DNA of 64,000 bases. Origin: Trametes villosa (taxonomy: Eukaryota; Basidiomycota; Agaricomycetes; Polyporales; Polyporaceae). The position numbers and the translations under genes were made by a program. Under the pieces are notes generated by a model that worked only from the letters and a program-made list of their open reading frames with translations, searched no databases and was not told the DNA's origin. Location: NCBI GenBank assembly GCA_002964805.2, contig PUDQ02000014.1, positions 682,001-746,000 of the forward strand, given 5' to 3'. Of the stretch, positions 25,140 through 36,300 are shown one piece after another; position 1 is the first letter of the stretch; every line of letters starts with the position of its first letter.

Positions 25140-26975
25140 ATGATGGATAACCTTGCGGATTCGGAGGCTAACACACGTTTTCAGCGCCCTCTAGGACGAA
25201 CAACCGCCTCTACTGCGCTATGGGGACATCTCCTGCGCAAGACGGGATCCTCCCAAGTCCCGTCCTCTACCGCGACGAGTACAAGCACCCTCGCTAGCAA
25301 GCGCATGCCTACAATTGCACCCATTGACAAAGCCGGTGCCTCCACTCGAATCCTCCTTCACGATACGCAAGCACACTTGGAGAAGTTCACGGACCGCGTC
25401 ACGCAGCTCACCGCCGGGGTGGACTCTGCGAAGAGCGAGCTTGTCGCTGTGCAGAAGCTGTATCAGGACGATCATGAGGTGGTCATGGACCGCATCACTG
25501 GACTTGGTACGTTCGCGTCGCATATATGCGCGGGATCGTGAACACTGTTGACTTGGGAGGGGAAATATAGCAAATCGCTGCCAGACAGAGCTGCAGAAAA
25601 GTATAGGCACCCCTGCTCAAAGCTCGGATGTCCGCGAGGTGGCTAAGGATTTATCCCATCTGTCAAGCCGTCTCCATGCTCTCGACAAGAAGATCGATAC
25701 TCTCAGCTCAGTGCGTTTGCTGTTATCCTGCGCCCCTACTGCTCAATACTCATCCACGGTCGGTTGTTCAGCTCAACCAGACCCAATCGCAAGCACTCCA
25801 AACCATTCAGCAACAGCAAGCGCAGCTGCTAACGGCGTTACTACCCATCTTGCCTCTCCTGCAGACCGTACCGCTTCATATCGAAAACGCGCGCGACCGC
25901 GTGAAGGACAGCATACTAGAGCTACGACAAGAAGCTCCCTGGCGCGCCTCTGCACCTAAGGCTGCTGGCTCTATACCTGGACATGGACGCTCCCAGGTCT
26001 CTGGACGCTCTCGTACCCGGTCTTCCGGTCTCTCTAACTCCTGTGATCTTGCGTCGAGTCCTACCGGGCGCAAGAAACGTCGGCTAGACGCTACGCTGGA
26101 CGAATTGGACAGGCCTACTAGGTCCCCTAGCTCCACGGGAGGGTCTGTGGAAGGGATTCAGCCAGTCGTCATCGGTCGGTCTATTGACCAGAATACTACA
26201 GCGCCGCCTCCGCCTCCGGAAATCCCGCCGGCGGTTGCGCTCTCTCGGTCCTCTCCTCAGAGTATGCTTCAAGGTCCTTCCGGCCGCATGCTGACATCTC
26301 GAGCTGTGCATGTTACCCCCTCTCCTCTTGCGCGGAATGGCCCTGGCGCTCGCACCCGCTCTCGCTCTCGTGCTATCTCCAACTCCGTGCCGCATACACC
26401 CGTGCATCTGTCATCGAACGGGAACGCCACCCATTCTTCGGTGTCTCGTACTTCACAACCTGCTGCTGCCCATGAGCTCGGCCCCTTGATGCACCCTGGA
26501 CAACACGACGCGGCTCCCGCGGCTACGCCGTCTAGCTCCCGCTCCCTGTCTGGCAACAGCGACTCGTCTCTGAGCCTAATGAACAATCTCGCTTCTGCAG
26601 CAACCGCCTCTCGAGAGATTAAACATGAGAACCTTGTCCGTTTGGCGCGCCTCTCATATACGCCGACAACGCCGATCACACCTGCCCGTGGGCTCGGGGC
26701 GTCCAACGTCGGTCTGGAGGACTCATTGCGTAGGCGGACCCTGCCCGTTGCAACCCCGACTGGAGCGCAGGTCGGCGGCATGCCGCCACCATCCAGCATC
26801 AGCAAGCCTATGAGCCTCAGGGACCGGCGCGCCATGTTTGCTGAGGCCCAGCTGGTGAGTCATTGCGTTGCGCATGGTGCGGTAACTCACAAGGCCCGAC
26901 GATCTGTAGCGAGATGAAGGCAAGCGGTTCATACCGCTGGACGATGAAGACGACGAAGATGTTCACTTTGAATAG
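25140..26975 (+). CDS. Coiled-coil protein with a long disordered region and acidic end
   Basis: Four exons, 25140-25506, 25571-25710, 25772-26854 and 26910-26975, join in phase to about 551 residues. Residues 80-210 look like coiled coil, with Gln/Leu heptad-like runs (LQTIQQQQAQLLTALL). The middle is rich in Ser, Pro, Thr and Arg, with a basic cluster GRKKRRLD that could be a nuclear localisation signal. The last 22 residues, on their own exon, are RDEGKRFIPLDDEDDEDVHFE, an acidic tail. Two Met codons open the frame (25140, 25143). I do not recognise the family with confidence. A nuclear scaffold or meiotic recombination factor would fit the architecture, but this is only a guess. Confidence 0.7.
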
Positions 26976-27374
26976 GCTCGTCGTCCCTCGCGTGCGTCGT
27001 TCATACCTCGTGGCGAGTGTCTGTCCTGACGACGGCGGTCCAGGATGGCTCCTCTCAACCACTGTGTATGCTTTCGCCTCCTCTAGATATCAACATGCGT
27101 TCGGATGCTCGCCTCTAGATACCCTCGTCTCTCTGTAACTCTCATGTGGTCTACTGTTCGATTTCATGTGCTATCCCGATGACAACGGGCGAGCTCGGAG
27201 TGGCTGAGTTGCGGGATGATGAGAGGTTAGGGTTGCTATACTTAACGGCGCGCCTTACCGGGCCGTGTCGCTTGCGGTGGCGATTGCAGGCTCACGTCTC
27301 CGTCCTTGCCTTCGACCACCACGACCCCGACTGCTGGAGCAACGCACTGACCCTCGCGGTCGCCGCTGCCCACA
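26976..27374. other. Short intergenic region
   Basis: 399 bp between two tandem plus-strand genes. Contains the 3' flank of the coiled-coil gene and the promoter of the phosphatase gene; no clear TATA box or other motif was seen. Confidence 0.5.
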
Positions 27375-29846
27375 ATGGCCAACTTCACGTTGTTCCGCCT
27401 CGCCCGCTTCATACGCTCCATCTTCGTGCCCACCGCCTCCATCATCGCCTTCTCCTGCATTCTCACCTTCATCTTCATCCTCTACCAGCCGACACCGGGG
27501 CCCGGGAGCATACAACGACTCGGCTGGCAGTCTTGGGAGGTCGCCAGCGAGTATGCGGGGCAGGCCTCGACCGCTCAAAGCCCGTCGGAGAATCTGGAGT
27601 AGCCCGGTGCCGGGAACAGCGTGCCGGACGGCGTGGATTGGTGGAATGTTACGACTGGGTCGGAGACGGTGGACACCGCTAGCCTTCCCCTCGATGTTTG
27701 GGACCCGCTGATGCAGCATGATACTGGACGTGAGTAAGAGCTCGTGCTGGTCATCAACTGCTGCACCTTGACTGAGACTGGTAGTATCCGAGATACATAT
27801 CACGGAGTGCATCGTTGACCCACTATATGTGCCTTACGTTTCGCCAGACCTGTGCTATCCTTCGACGACGAAGCAAGATGACGCACTGAAGGGCAAGTGG
27901 GTACGCGTCGAGCGCAACCTGAAGGAGCAGTTGAGCATCAAGAGCCTGGTACGTCCGTTCTCTTCTTTGCCATAGTGCATGCGGTTCTGACTCCCCGTAG
28001 AACGTATTCTATCGCCGAACACGGAGACACGACATCCCTCTCGTTACTGAGCTTCGCGTCCTGCCCGACAAGGAGACCCCTTCCCCGTTCAGCAGCGCGT
28101 GGCACAAAGTCACACATCCCGTCAACCCCGCCGGCGAGAAACGCTTCCTGTGGTACAAGACCGACAGGACGTGGCGCGACATGACCGATGCTGAGCGTCG
28201 GAACGACATCGTCACTGAGATTGACGCGCTCTTCGGCTCGGATGAGCCCTGGTACGGGTTTGAGAAGGTCGACGGCGCGACGTACGATGGGACGGACAAG
28301 AAGGAGCCGGTGTGGTTGACGTACAGGAAAGGCGTAAAGCGTGAGTGTACCTATCCCACCCCAGTGGAATTGATTTGCTTACAGGTATGCCAGCCCCACC
28401 GCGCGCACCGCCATTGCACTTCTCTCGCGACGGTCGGTTCAAGATCATGCAAATTGCCGACCTCCATTTCTCCGTCAGCGCAGGCTCCTGCAGGGACACA
28501 GACATCAATCCCTGCACAGGTTCGGACAACCTGACCTCCACCCTGCTTGGGCGCGCTCTGGACGCGGAGAAGCCAGATCTCGTCGTCTTCACAGGCGACC
28601 AGCTCAACGGCCAAGGCACGTCCTGGGACTCGCAGACTGTGCTCGCGAAGTTCGCGAAAGCGGTGACCCAGCGTGGCATCCCGTGGGCGGCGGTCTTCGG
28701 GAACCACGATGACGAGGACGGCCTGTCGAGGGAGGCGCAGATCAAGTACATGAAGGGCCTGCCGTACAGCCTGGTCGAGCGTGGCCCGAAGGACATCCAT
28801 GGTGTCGGGAACTACGTCCACAAGGTGTGGAGTGCAGACCCGTGAGCATTACTCTCTTGGTCGTAGCTACCCAGGGCGAGACTGACCTCGGTCGTAGTTC
28901 GAAGACGCATCTGCTCACGCTCTACTTCTTGGACTCGGGGGCGTACTCGAGCGGCATCATGAGCTGGTTCGGCTTCCAGCCGACAGAGTACGACTACGTC
29001 CACCAAGACCAGATCGACTGGTTCCTCCAGGAATCTTGTACGTCGGCTCTAAGCTACCGCTTCTATGTCTTGCTAAACTCTGCGCAGCATCCATCGATGC
29101 CATCCAGCGCCCATTCACACCAGACAGCGGCAAGGACCTCGGCGGTATCTGGGCGCGCCAGTCCCCCGACCAAGTCGTGCCGAGCACCCGGAGGCTCGCA
29201 AAGCCGAACGCCCTCATGTTCTTCCACATCCCTATGTACGTTCCCCGCTCAGGCTCTGTTCGTAATTTCAGTTTCACTCACGAGGGACACAGGGAAGAGA
29301 GCTACGCCGCGGCGGACGTCGACCCCGTCACAGGGCGCACGCTCGACGTTGGCGAGCACGACCTGGAGACGCCCGGCAACTCGAAGCGGCAGGACGGCTT
29401 CTTCCATAAGGGCCTGCTACAGGCGCCCGAGAGCGACCACAGCGCAGGCGGGCGTGCGACGGAGGTCAAGGTGGTCGCGAACGGGCATTGCCATCGTAAG
29501 TCCTCGTGCTGCGGTTCTATACACTTGTGTCTGACGAGGGTGTGTAGTCACCGAGAACTGCAGACGCGTCAAGGGCGTGTGGCTCTGTTTCGGCGGCGGA
29601 GGGTGAGTGTCTCCCATAGACTCAAGGTATATGGGGAAGCTCAAGCGCTCACGCTCGACGGGGATGGTTCGCAGGTCGTATTCCGGCTACGGGAAGATCG
29701 GCTTCGACCGCCGGTTCCGCATATACGACATCACCGAGTACGGCGAGACGATCCGGACGTACAAGCGGACGGAACACGACGAGATCGTGGACGACATGAT
29801 TCTTGTGGGGCGTGGGGCGCCCGCTCCGTATGAGGGTGTCCCTTGA
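27375..29846 (+). CDS. Dcr2-like metallophosphatase, membrane-anchored
   Basis: Ten exons, 27375-27550, 27620-27729, 27785-27948, 28001-28340, 28385-28841, 28898-29037, 29088-29235, 29293-29495, 29548-29602 and 29675-29846, give about 654 residues. After an N-terminal transmembrane segment (SIFVPTASIIAFSCILTFIF) and a family N-terminal region comes a calcineurin-like phosphoesterase domain. The metal-binding motifs are visible: IADLHF (DxH), VVFTGDQL (GDQ), FGNHDDE (GNHD), LMFFHIPM and VVANGHCHLTENC (GHCH). This matches the fungal Dcr2 phosphatase family; in yeast Dcr2 acts in cell-cycle and unfolded protein response control. The first intron join is the least certain: the chosen acceptor at 27619 keeps the frame and gives DVPDGVDWWNVT. 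Confidence 0.85.
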
Positions 29847-30733
29847 GACTATTGCGTGTACTACATAGATTAGGAGTACCTGGCTGAGTAGCAGCGACGT
29901 GTAAGATTTTGTTGGATGGATTCGGAATGGCATGCGCATACGCCACGTGTGGGTAGGGGGCTTGAACGCTCCAAGCTCCATGAGCAGCGTAAAATTCGAA
30001 CGGTCCATCGATGAGTTTGAAATCCAGCGCTGTCACCGATAACCTGGAACGGCAGATGGCAGTCGCACTTTTTGCGCATGAAGTTAGTCGCCTAGACCCA
30101 CTGCTACCTAGAAAGTAGCGGGAATATGACATTGACAGCTCCCAGTTTCTGTCCGTTGATCTGAGAGTAAACGTAGAGAAGTCACGACAACTTACTTCAC
30201 TTGCGGAGTTTAAAGGACGATCCGCGCCGCCGGCCGGCGCAAGTGCGCAGTCAGACGCGGCTGCCCAGACCCGTGTCGTCATCGACTATGGTGCTCCCAC
30301 GCCGCCCGCTCTCTGGTGCTCCCCACTAGTGTCTCTACCGTCCACGCCAGTCTGCTTGATGCGTGCTCTGACTGTCCCGCGGCGCTGCTCTACTTCGGGC
30401 TCGCTGCTGCTCTTTCCCAGCGTTCCGCGAAGACTGGCCCGAAAAGCGGCGCAGTGCGCCTCGGCGGTCTGCGGCGATGAATGGTATATTGGCTGAGTGG
30501 GTTCGCTTGGAGGGGATGTTGGGGACCTGCGCCAAATTCCCGGGCGAGGGCGCATTGAGGGGAGGAGCAATCACGACTTCTCTGCTCCTGAGCGCTGAGC
30601 GCTGAGTGCTCTCCAAGCTGATGCCCCGACTGCACATATGTTCCCCCTCCCCACCCTCTTCCCATCATCCGCCTCCTCCTTCCCGACGACTTTCGCTGCC
30701 TCCATCGCGTCCCCCGGTTGCCCCTGCGCCGTC
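29847..30733. other. Intergenic region
   Basis: 887 bp between tandem plus-strand genes. Short minus-strand frames of up to 100 codons overlap each other and have no domain. The last 150 bp are C/T-rich and likely form the leader of the BTB gene. Confidence 0.5.
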
Positions 30734-31972
30734 ATGATATCCGACCAGGACTCTATGCTTCAATATCTCAATAGCGCTGTCACAGATATTCCTTCTCCCC
30801 AGTCCGATTCAGAATGTCCGGCTACCGGTATGGGGGATGTCTCCAGCTCTGCCTACGAAGTCCCACAGCAACTGCCTACCCCGCCTGTACGCGTCAAGTC
30901 CCTCACTTTCTTGCATCGTGCTGACTTCCGTTGGCATTGCAGTGCTCCGACCGCAGCTCGCCCCCTCCGGATCGACAGAAAGACTGCGAGTCTGAGACGC
31001 ATGATCTCGTCCTCTCCGTATCAAGCACTTTCCACCCCCAGGCCACTTTGTTGAATACGGCTCCCGATCTCGTTCTCCTTTCGTCCGACGGCGTGTTCTT
31101 CTACGTGCACGCAACGCGACTACTCTTCATGTCCTCCAACCGCTTCTGTGGACTTCTGGCGCCCGTCGGGAACGGGATGTGCAGCGTCCCCGGCGACGTC
31201 GTCCCACTGCCGGAGAGCGCCATTGTGCTTAATGTCATAATGCACGCCGTGTACGGGATCTCCTGTGCACAATTCAATCCCAGCGTAGATACGCTCATTG
31301 CTGCTGTGGACGCTATGGCAGCCTATGGCCTCTCCCCTTTGGCGCATATCACTCCATCCACACCGCTTTACGCCTTGCTGTTAGGTCAGTCGCCGATGAA
31401 GCCCATTGACGTCTACGCCCTCGCCGCCGCCTACAACCTTCACACTCTAGCGGTGCCCGTCTCGAGCCATCTCCTATCCTTCTCACCGTTTACCCTCTCC
31501 GACGAGCTAGCGGCGCGCATCGGGCCGATATACCTCAGGCGCCTCTTCCTCCACCTCGGCAGGATCGAGGCTTTGAAACGGATCATACGGGCGCCCCCGC
31601 ACCCTCACCCATCGACTCCAGGGTGCAACTTCGTCGAGCAAAAGAAACTAGCGAGAGCTTGGGCGCTTTCTGTGGCTTATCTGGTATGGGATGCCCGTCC
31701 AGGTACGCTCTCTTGTCTCATTATTGCGGTAGACATATTCATGTTAACTCTATTCACGTTTTCCTGTAGACACGACGACGAGCACTATCAAGAGTGCACT
31801 GTGCCAACTTGCGGACCACCTCCCGTGCGACGACTGCAAACGGGTGCTTGCGGACCGCGTCAAGGAGGTCGTCGGGCAGTGGTCTACCGTGAAGGTACAT
31901 CTACAGGGCATATATTGACTTGTATCCATTCGCTGATGACGCGTCTGACCTTTCCCGCAGAGTACCATCTGA
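30734..31972 (+). CDS. BTB/POZ domain protein
   Basis: Four exons, 30734-30886, 30943-31702, 31770-31894 and 31961-31972, give about 349 residues. A BTB/POZ fold is suggested by APDLVLLSSDGVFFYVHATR followed by LLFMSSNRF, the pattern of fungal BTB proteins (DVVLRSSDGVxFxVHxxxL). Later segments ALAAAYNLHTLAVPVSSHLL and CDDCKRVLADRVKEVV resemble the helical region after BTB in the same family. BTB proteins commonly dimerise and can serve as cullin-3 adaptors; the partner is unknown. The final exon codes only three residues and the stop, so the 3' end is less certain. An earlier in-frame ATG at 30638 exists; 30734 was preferred because the upstream peptide is a low-complexity leader. Confidence 0.8.
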
Positions 31973-32536
31973 CGTGACAGGCATTGCACGTCCCGCAGGC
32001 ACGCTATAGCGCCACACCGACCGCCGTTGTTCCTCACCCCTGGCTCGTCATCCCCCCTCCCTTTTTTCGCGCCGCGGACGTCACACATACGTGACTGTCC
32101 CGGCCCTGTTACAGCCTGTTTCTCCCCATCGTCTCGTCCCGCGCTCATCCCCCTCGCATACCCAAATCACGCTCTCGAGCTTCCTTGCCCCTCACCCCAA
32201 AAATCCTGCCACCCATCTTGCGTCTTTACAACTTCCAATCCCCCATGCTGTCTCGTCTCTTCTCATCCCTCATCTCATGGCCACAACCCTTTCCGCGCAT
32301 GTCTGGTCTAGCCACGCTCCCCTCGATCATCTTCGCCGTGGCGTATGCCGCTTGTACTTTACTCACACGCTGTAAATCATAGATATCGATTGTGTTACTG
32401 TGCTTAGTGAGTTCTCATCCCGTCCCGTGTGTCCCTTCCGAATAGACGACGATCTTGGCGTGCAGCGGCTTGCACTACGTGTCAAGACATAGATTTCCAA
32501 CCGACACATGGACGCGCGAGTAGAGTTAGCACCCCC

Positions 32537-32685
32537 GGTTGCAACCATCCCCGTTTAATAAACACGCACGGTTGCAACATTCCCGTTTAACAGCCCGCAA
32601 GCGCTCGGGCGCACTGCCACGTCGCCAGCCGCGCGTCTCCCGCGGCGCATGCGGTTGCAACAGTCGGGTTGCAATAGTTGCAACC
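32537..32685. promoter_or_regulatory. Cluster of GTTGCAAC palindromes
   Basis: The 8-bp palindrome GTTGCAAC occurs at 32538-32545, 32571-32578, 32654-32661 and 32677-32684, with a near match at 32667-32675. The first two are each followed by a C-rich run and GTTTAA, so part of the cluster is a tandem duplication. Transcription-factor binding is possible but unproven. Confidence 0.55.
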
Positions 32686-32813
32686 CGCACCTCCCGTCGG
32701 GCAACGAGTGTGCGCCGCATTAATTCCCGAGGCTCGCCCGCGTCGCCACCGTATATGAAGGCGAGAGCTCTTGTACGCTATTAGACCGTCTGAAAGTAGA
32801 GCAAGGAAAACAT

Positions 32814-32891
32814 GCCAAAAAAGTGAATCGAACGCGCGGGCATGAACCTCACGAGCATCACGAGTAACCGATACCGCTAGACCAACCGGGC
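32814..32891 (-). other. Degenerate tRNA-like sequence
   Basis: On the minus strand the 78 nt start GCCCGGTTGGTCTAGCGGTA, like the acceptor and D-arm (A box) of a tRNA, and contain GTTCGATTC, like the T-loop (B box), 50 nt further on; the end is TTTTTTGGC. The acceptor stem pairs at five of seven positions, but the T-stem does not pair and U33 is missing in the anticodon loop. It is more likely a tRNA pseudogene or the head of a SINE than a working tRNA. Confidence 0.35.
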
Positions 32892-33309
32892 TTATAAATA
32901 TGGAGTTTGTAACTGTCTCTATCACGCCACGCGCCCGGGCCAACCCCGGCGTCCAGACGCTCGATCGGCCGGTATTCAATCGACGTCCGGTGTTCAGATC
33001 GCCCGATCGTGGACCGTGCCTGACCCCACATTGCTTGTGTTCTCCGACATATTCGGATTCTCTCCTTGATATCCCTACATCCGATCTACACCTCAACACC
33101 TCCAACGCTGCCTGCTCTTCACCTCTCCGCGAGGCGCCATCGGCGGCGCTCCGTCGAACCATCCCGAACAAGCGCCTTCACGCGTCTACCTGCGCTGGCG
33201 CTTGCCAGGCCTCCCACTTGCTCACTCTGCCATCGTCTCCTCGCCGACCCTCCACCCTCTACCACCTCCCATCCGCTGCCGACCGTGATCACCACTGGTG
33301 GATACAGCA

Positions 33310-36300
33310 ATGGGCCTCACACCCCCCCGCATCTCAGACGGCTACGTCATTGTCACGCCCGATATGTGGGCCCCTGGTAAGCCCACTCCTTTCCCTCGCG
33401 CGACCTCGCCACACATTGTTAAGATAACACTTGAAGTGGCGTTCGAGCGCACTCAAAGAGTTATAAATAACAAGTAGATTGATGAGTCAAGAGTATGAGT
33501 TGTTACAGGATGAAACAGGAGATCGAAACTGGGGAAAAGAGAGGGAAAGAGGGGGTCCTTATATACTGTGGGGGAAGGATCTGCGCAGCAGATCCGCAGT
33601 AAAGCGCAGCACCGCTGCAGCATGTCCGCAGTCAGTATGAGTCAGATCTGAGCTAAGTATAGTACACCGCAGTCAGAATGAGTCATGAGGAGTCAGGACG
33701 AGTCATATGGACTAAATATAGAGGCTGAGTCAGAATGAGTCAGGTCAAGTCATTGGCCGTATTAGGAACCGAGGATGAAATTGTAACACTACCCCCCCCT
33801 TTAGGTTGACCTTCCAGGTCAACGCCTAGTCCGTCATGGTGTCGGTAAAGGCCTTGCGCCGGCGGACGACGAACTCCGGGAGTTTCGGCGGTTCAGGAAG
33901 CTTCGGGGAAGTGGGGATCTGGGCCGAAGCAGGAGTGGGCAGGATTGACGAGGTCGATGCTGCAGTGGCCAAATCCGCTTCAAAATCTTTCCATCCTCCC
34001 GGTTCGCGCATGCTGTCAATAGGGACGTGGATGGCGTAGACCTTGGCCTTCGCGTTCCTGTCGCTGGTCATGTCGAGGCCTGGGTAGTGAGGGTCCACCT
34101 CTTTGGCGATGGATGAGGCGACATAGCGAAGGGTGGCGAAGGGCATGTGTAGGTCGGCGTCGGGGATGTAGTAGCCGGTCTGGACGCGGAATGCAGCTAT
34201 CATAGCGCGTTGGAGAGGGGGTAAGAGGGTGGTGGGAATCGCGGCGAGGCGGTTGACGTCGCTGAACTCCGAGGGATGAATAGGCTTTTCCTCTGGCCAA
34301 ACCGTCCTGATGAATGCGCGAGTACTCCCGGGGATTGGAGCGATGTAGGCGACGAGGGCGTCGGTGTCGGGGTCGTCCATGTAGGAGTCGTCGGACTCCA
34401 AACTGGGCATCAACGACGAAGCAGGCGAGAGAGGGATGTACTCGGGGGACGAGCTGCGAGTGGGTGGTTCGAGGAGGGAGGACGTTGAGATAGGTGGAGT
34501 GTGAACGGATTCGGGGATCGGGGACGTGAGTCGGTCTTCGAGGGCTTGCCTCACGTCGTGCCACTCCGAGGAGGAGCTCGTCGACGAGCTGGGGGGTTCA
34601 GGAGTGGAGACTTGTACCTCCGAGAAGTCCGCGATAGGGGGTTCGTTTTCCTTGTTGTCGTCCCAACTTTCCCAGTTGCCGTTGGGGACTCCCCACCTCG
34701 TGGTGTCCTCCGTGATCTTGTAGAGGGGGTCGCGGCTACCGTTGGTGCCTAGCATGCAGTCGATGCGGGCGGGTCCGTCGTGAGTGGGGTTAGGCTGTGG
34801 GGCGTTCCATCCGGCGCGGCGGCGGGGAAGCAGATCTTCCATCATGCCCAGAGCGGGGTAGAGGGCGACTTGGTTGAGGGCGACCTCGGCGATCTGGATG
34901 ACCCTGCTGAAGGCGGCGGTGTAGGAGACGTTCGCCTGCCTGAGGAAAACGATCTCCTGGGGGTCCGGATGGTTCTGGACGTAGTTGTCCATGTGGCGGA
35001 GAGCGGGAAGGATGTCGCCGCACATCCGGTACACGTCGACCCAGTGACGTGTTCCGGGGAGCGGGACGAGGCGTTGATTGACAATCGCCTGGAGATCGGG
35101 GTGGAGGAGAGTCCACCCGAGCCGGTCGGGCAGAGTCCCATTGGAATAGGACGCAGTGGGGAGGCGAGGGAGATGGTCGTAGGTCGGGTTCACCCCCTTC
35201 ACAAAGGAGGGTGCAGGAGGGACGAGGCGTCCCAGGACGGGGGCTTGGAGTTGATTGATCGGAGAGGGGGAGTTCGAGGAGCGAGTGCGGTGTTGGCGGC
35301 GAGAGCGGTGGTTGCGGGCCATTGTCGAAGCTGAGGCTGTCGAAGTCGAGGAGGAGTAGTGCGAGGGGGTTGAGGGAATCCAGAGTGGGCAGGGTCTGGG
35401 GATTTCAGGCCATCTTGTGCAGCTTTTTATAGCGTTGAAGAGTTGCTTGTGCGTGTTTGAGGTCCTTCTCACGCAGCCACTCATTCTCGTGCTGCGGACG
35501 GCCTTTCCATGTGACTAGATACTGGATTCCTCCACGGGCTGGCTTCCTGTGATTGATAATTGCTTCGATTTCCCACTCTTCCTCTCCGTCAATTGTGTCC
35601 GGTGGTGGTGACACATAATTCGGACCGTGTTCTGGGGTGGTTCGGTAGTGCGTGATCAAGGCGGTGTGAAATACTGGGTGAATCTTCCATGCCTTTGGGA
35701 GTCGGAGTTTCACGGTGGTAGGTCCCATGACTTCGTCGATGACAAAGGGACCTTCTCGTTTTGGTGCGAGTTTCCGGTTGGGATAGGGCAACTTGAGGTT
35801 CGTGGATTCGAGGAACACCTTATCTCCCTTCTGGAAGGTCACATTGCCTGCTGCCTGTCTCTTGGCCATGGCGGCGGCGGCCTTTGCGTGGGAGGCGATG
35901 GCGTTTTCTCGGAGTTCCTTGAGGTGATTCAATCGTTCTTCCGTGCTGGGGTGCTTGGGCTTAGGGTGTACGGTGCCTATAGCTCGTGGTTGATATCCCA
36001 TCAGAAGTTCGAAGGGGCTTTTCCCAGTGACTGAATGAGTCCGGTGATTGTGCGCGAATTCAAATTGTGGCAAGAGGGTGCTCCACGTGTCGGGGTAGTT
36101 CCCACAATAGATTCGTAGTGCGACTTCGATTTCTTGAATGGTCCGTTCTGATTGTCCGTCGGTTTGAGGGTGATGAGACGTGCTGAGCGATTGGCCAATC
36201 CCGAGGAGTTTATTCATTTCTTGGTATGCGTGTGAGATGAATTGCGGGCCTCGGTCAGATATGATGCGGTCCGGAAGTCCAAATCGGGAGTAGACATCTC

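Larger units (their letters stand above)
31973..33309. other. Intergenic region with repeated GTTGCAAC boxes and a tRNA-like sequence
   Basis: No protein gene is supported. The stretch holds a cluster of GTTGCAAC palindromes (32537-32685), a degenerate tRNA-like sequence (32814-32891) and a TATA-like TATAAATA near 32893. The latter may be a promoter for the small gene beginning at 33310. Confidence 0.5.

Noticed and set aside
34276..35334. Several plus-strand frames across the extra Ty3 ORF
   Set aside because: They are antisense to an intact 500-codon frame in the element orientation.
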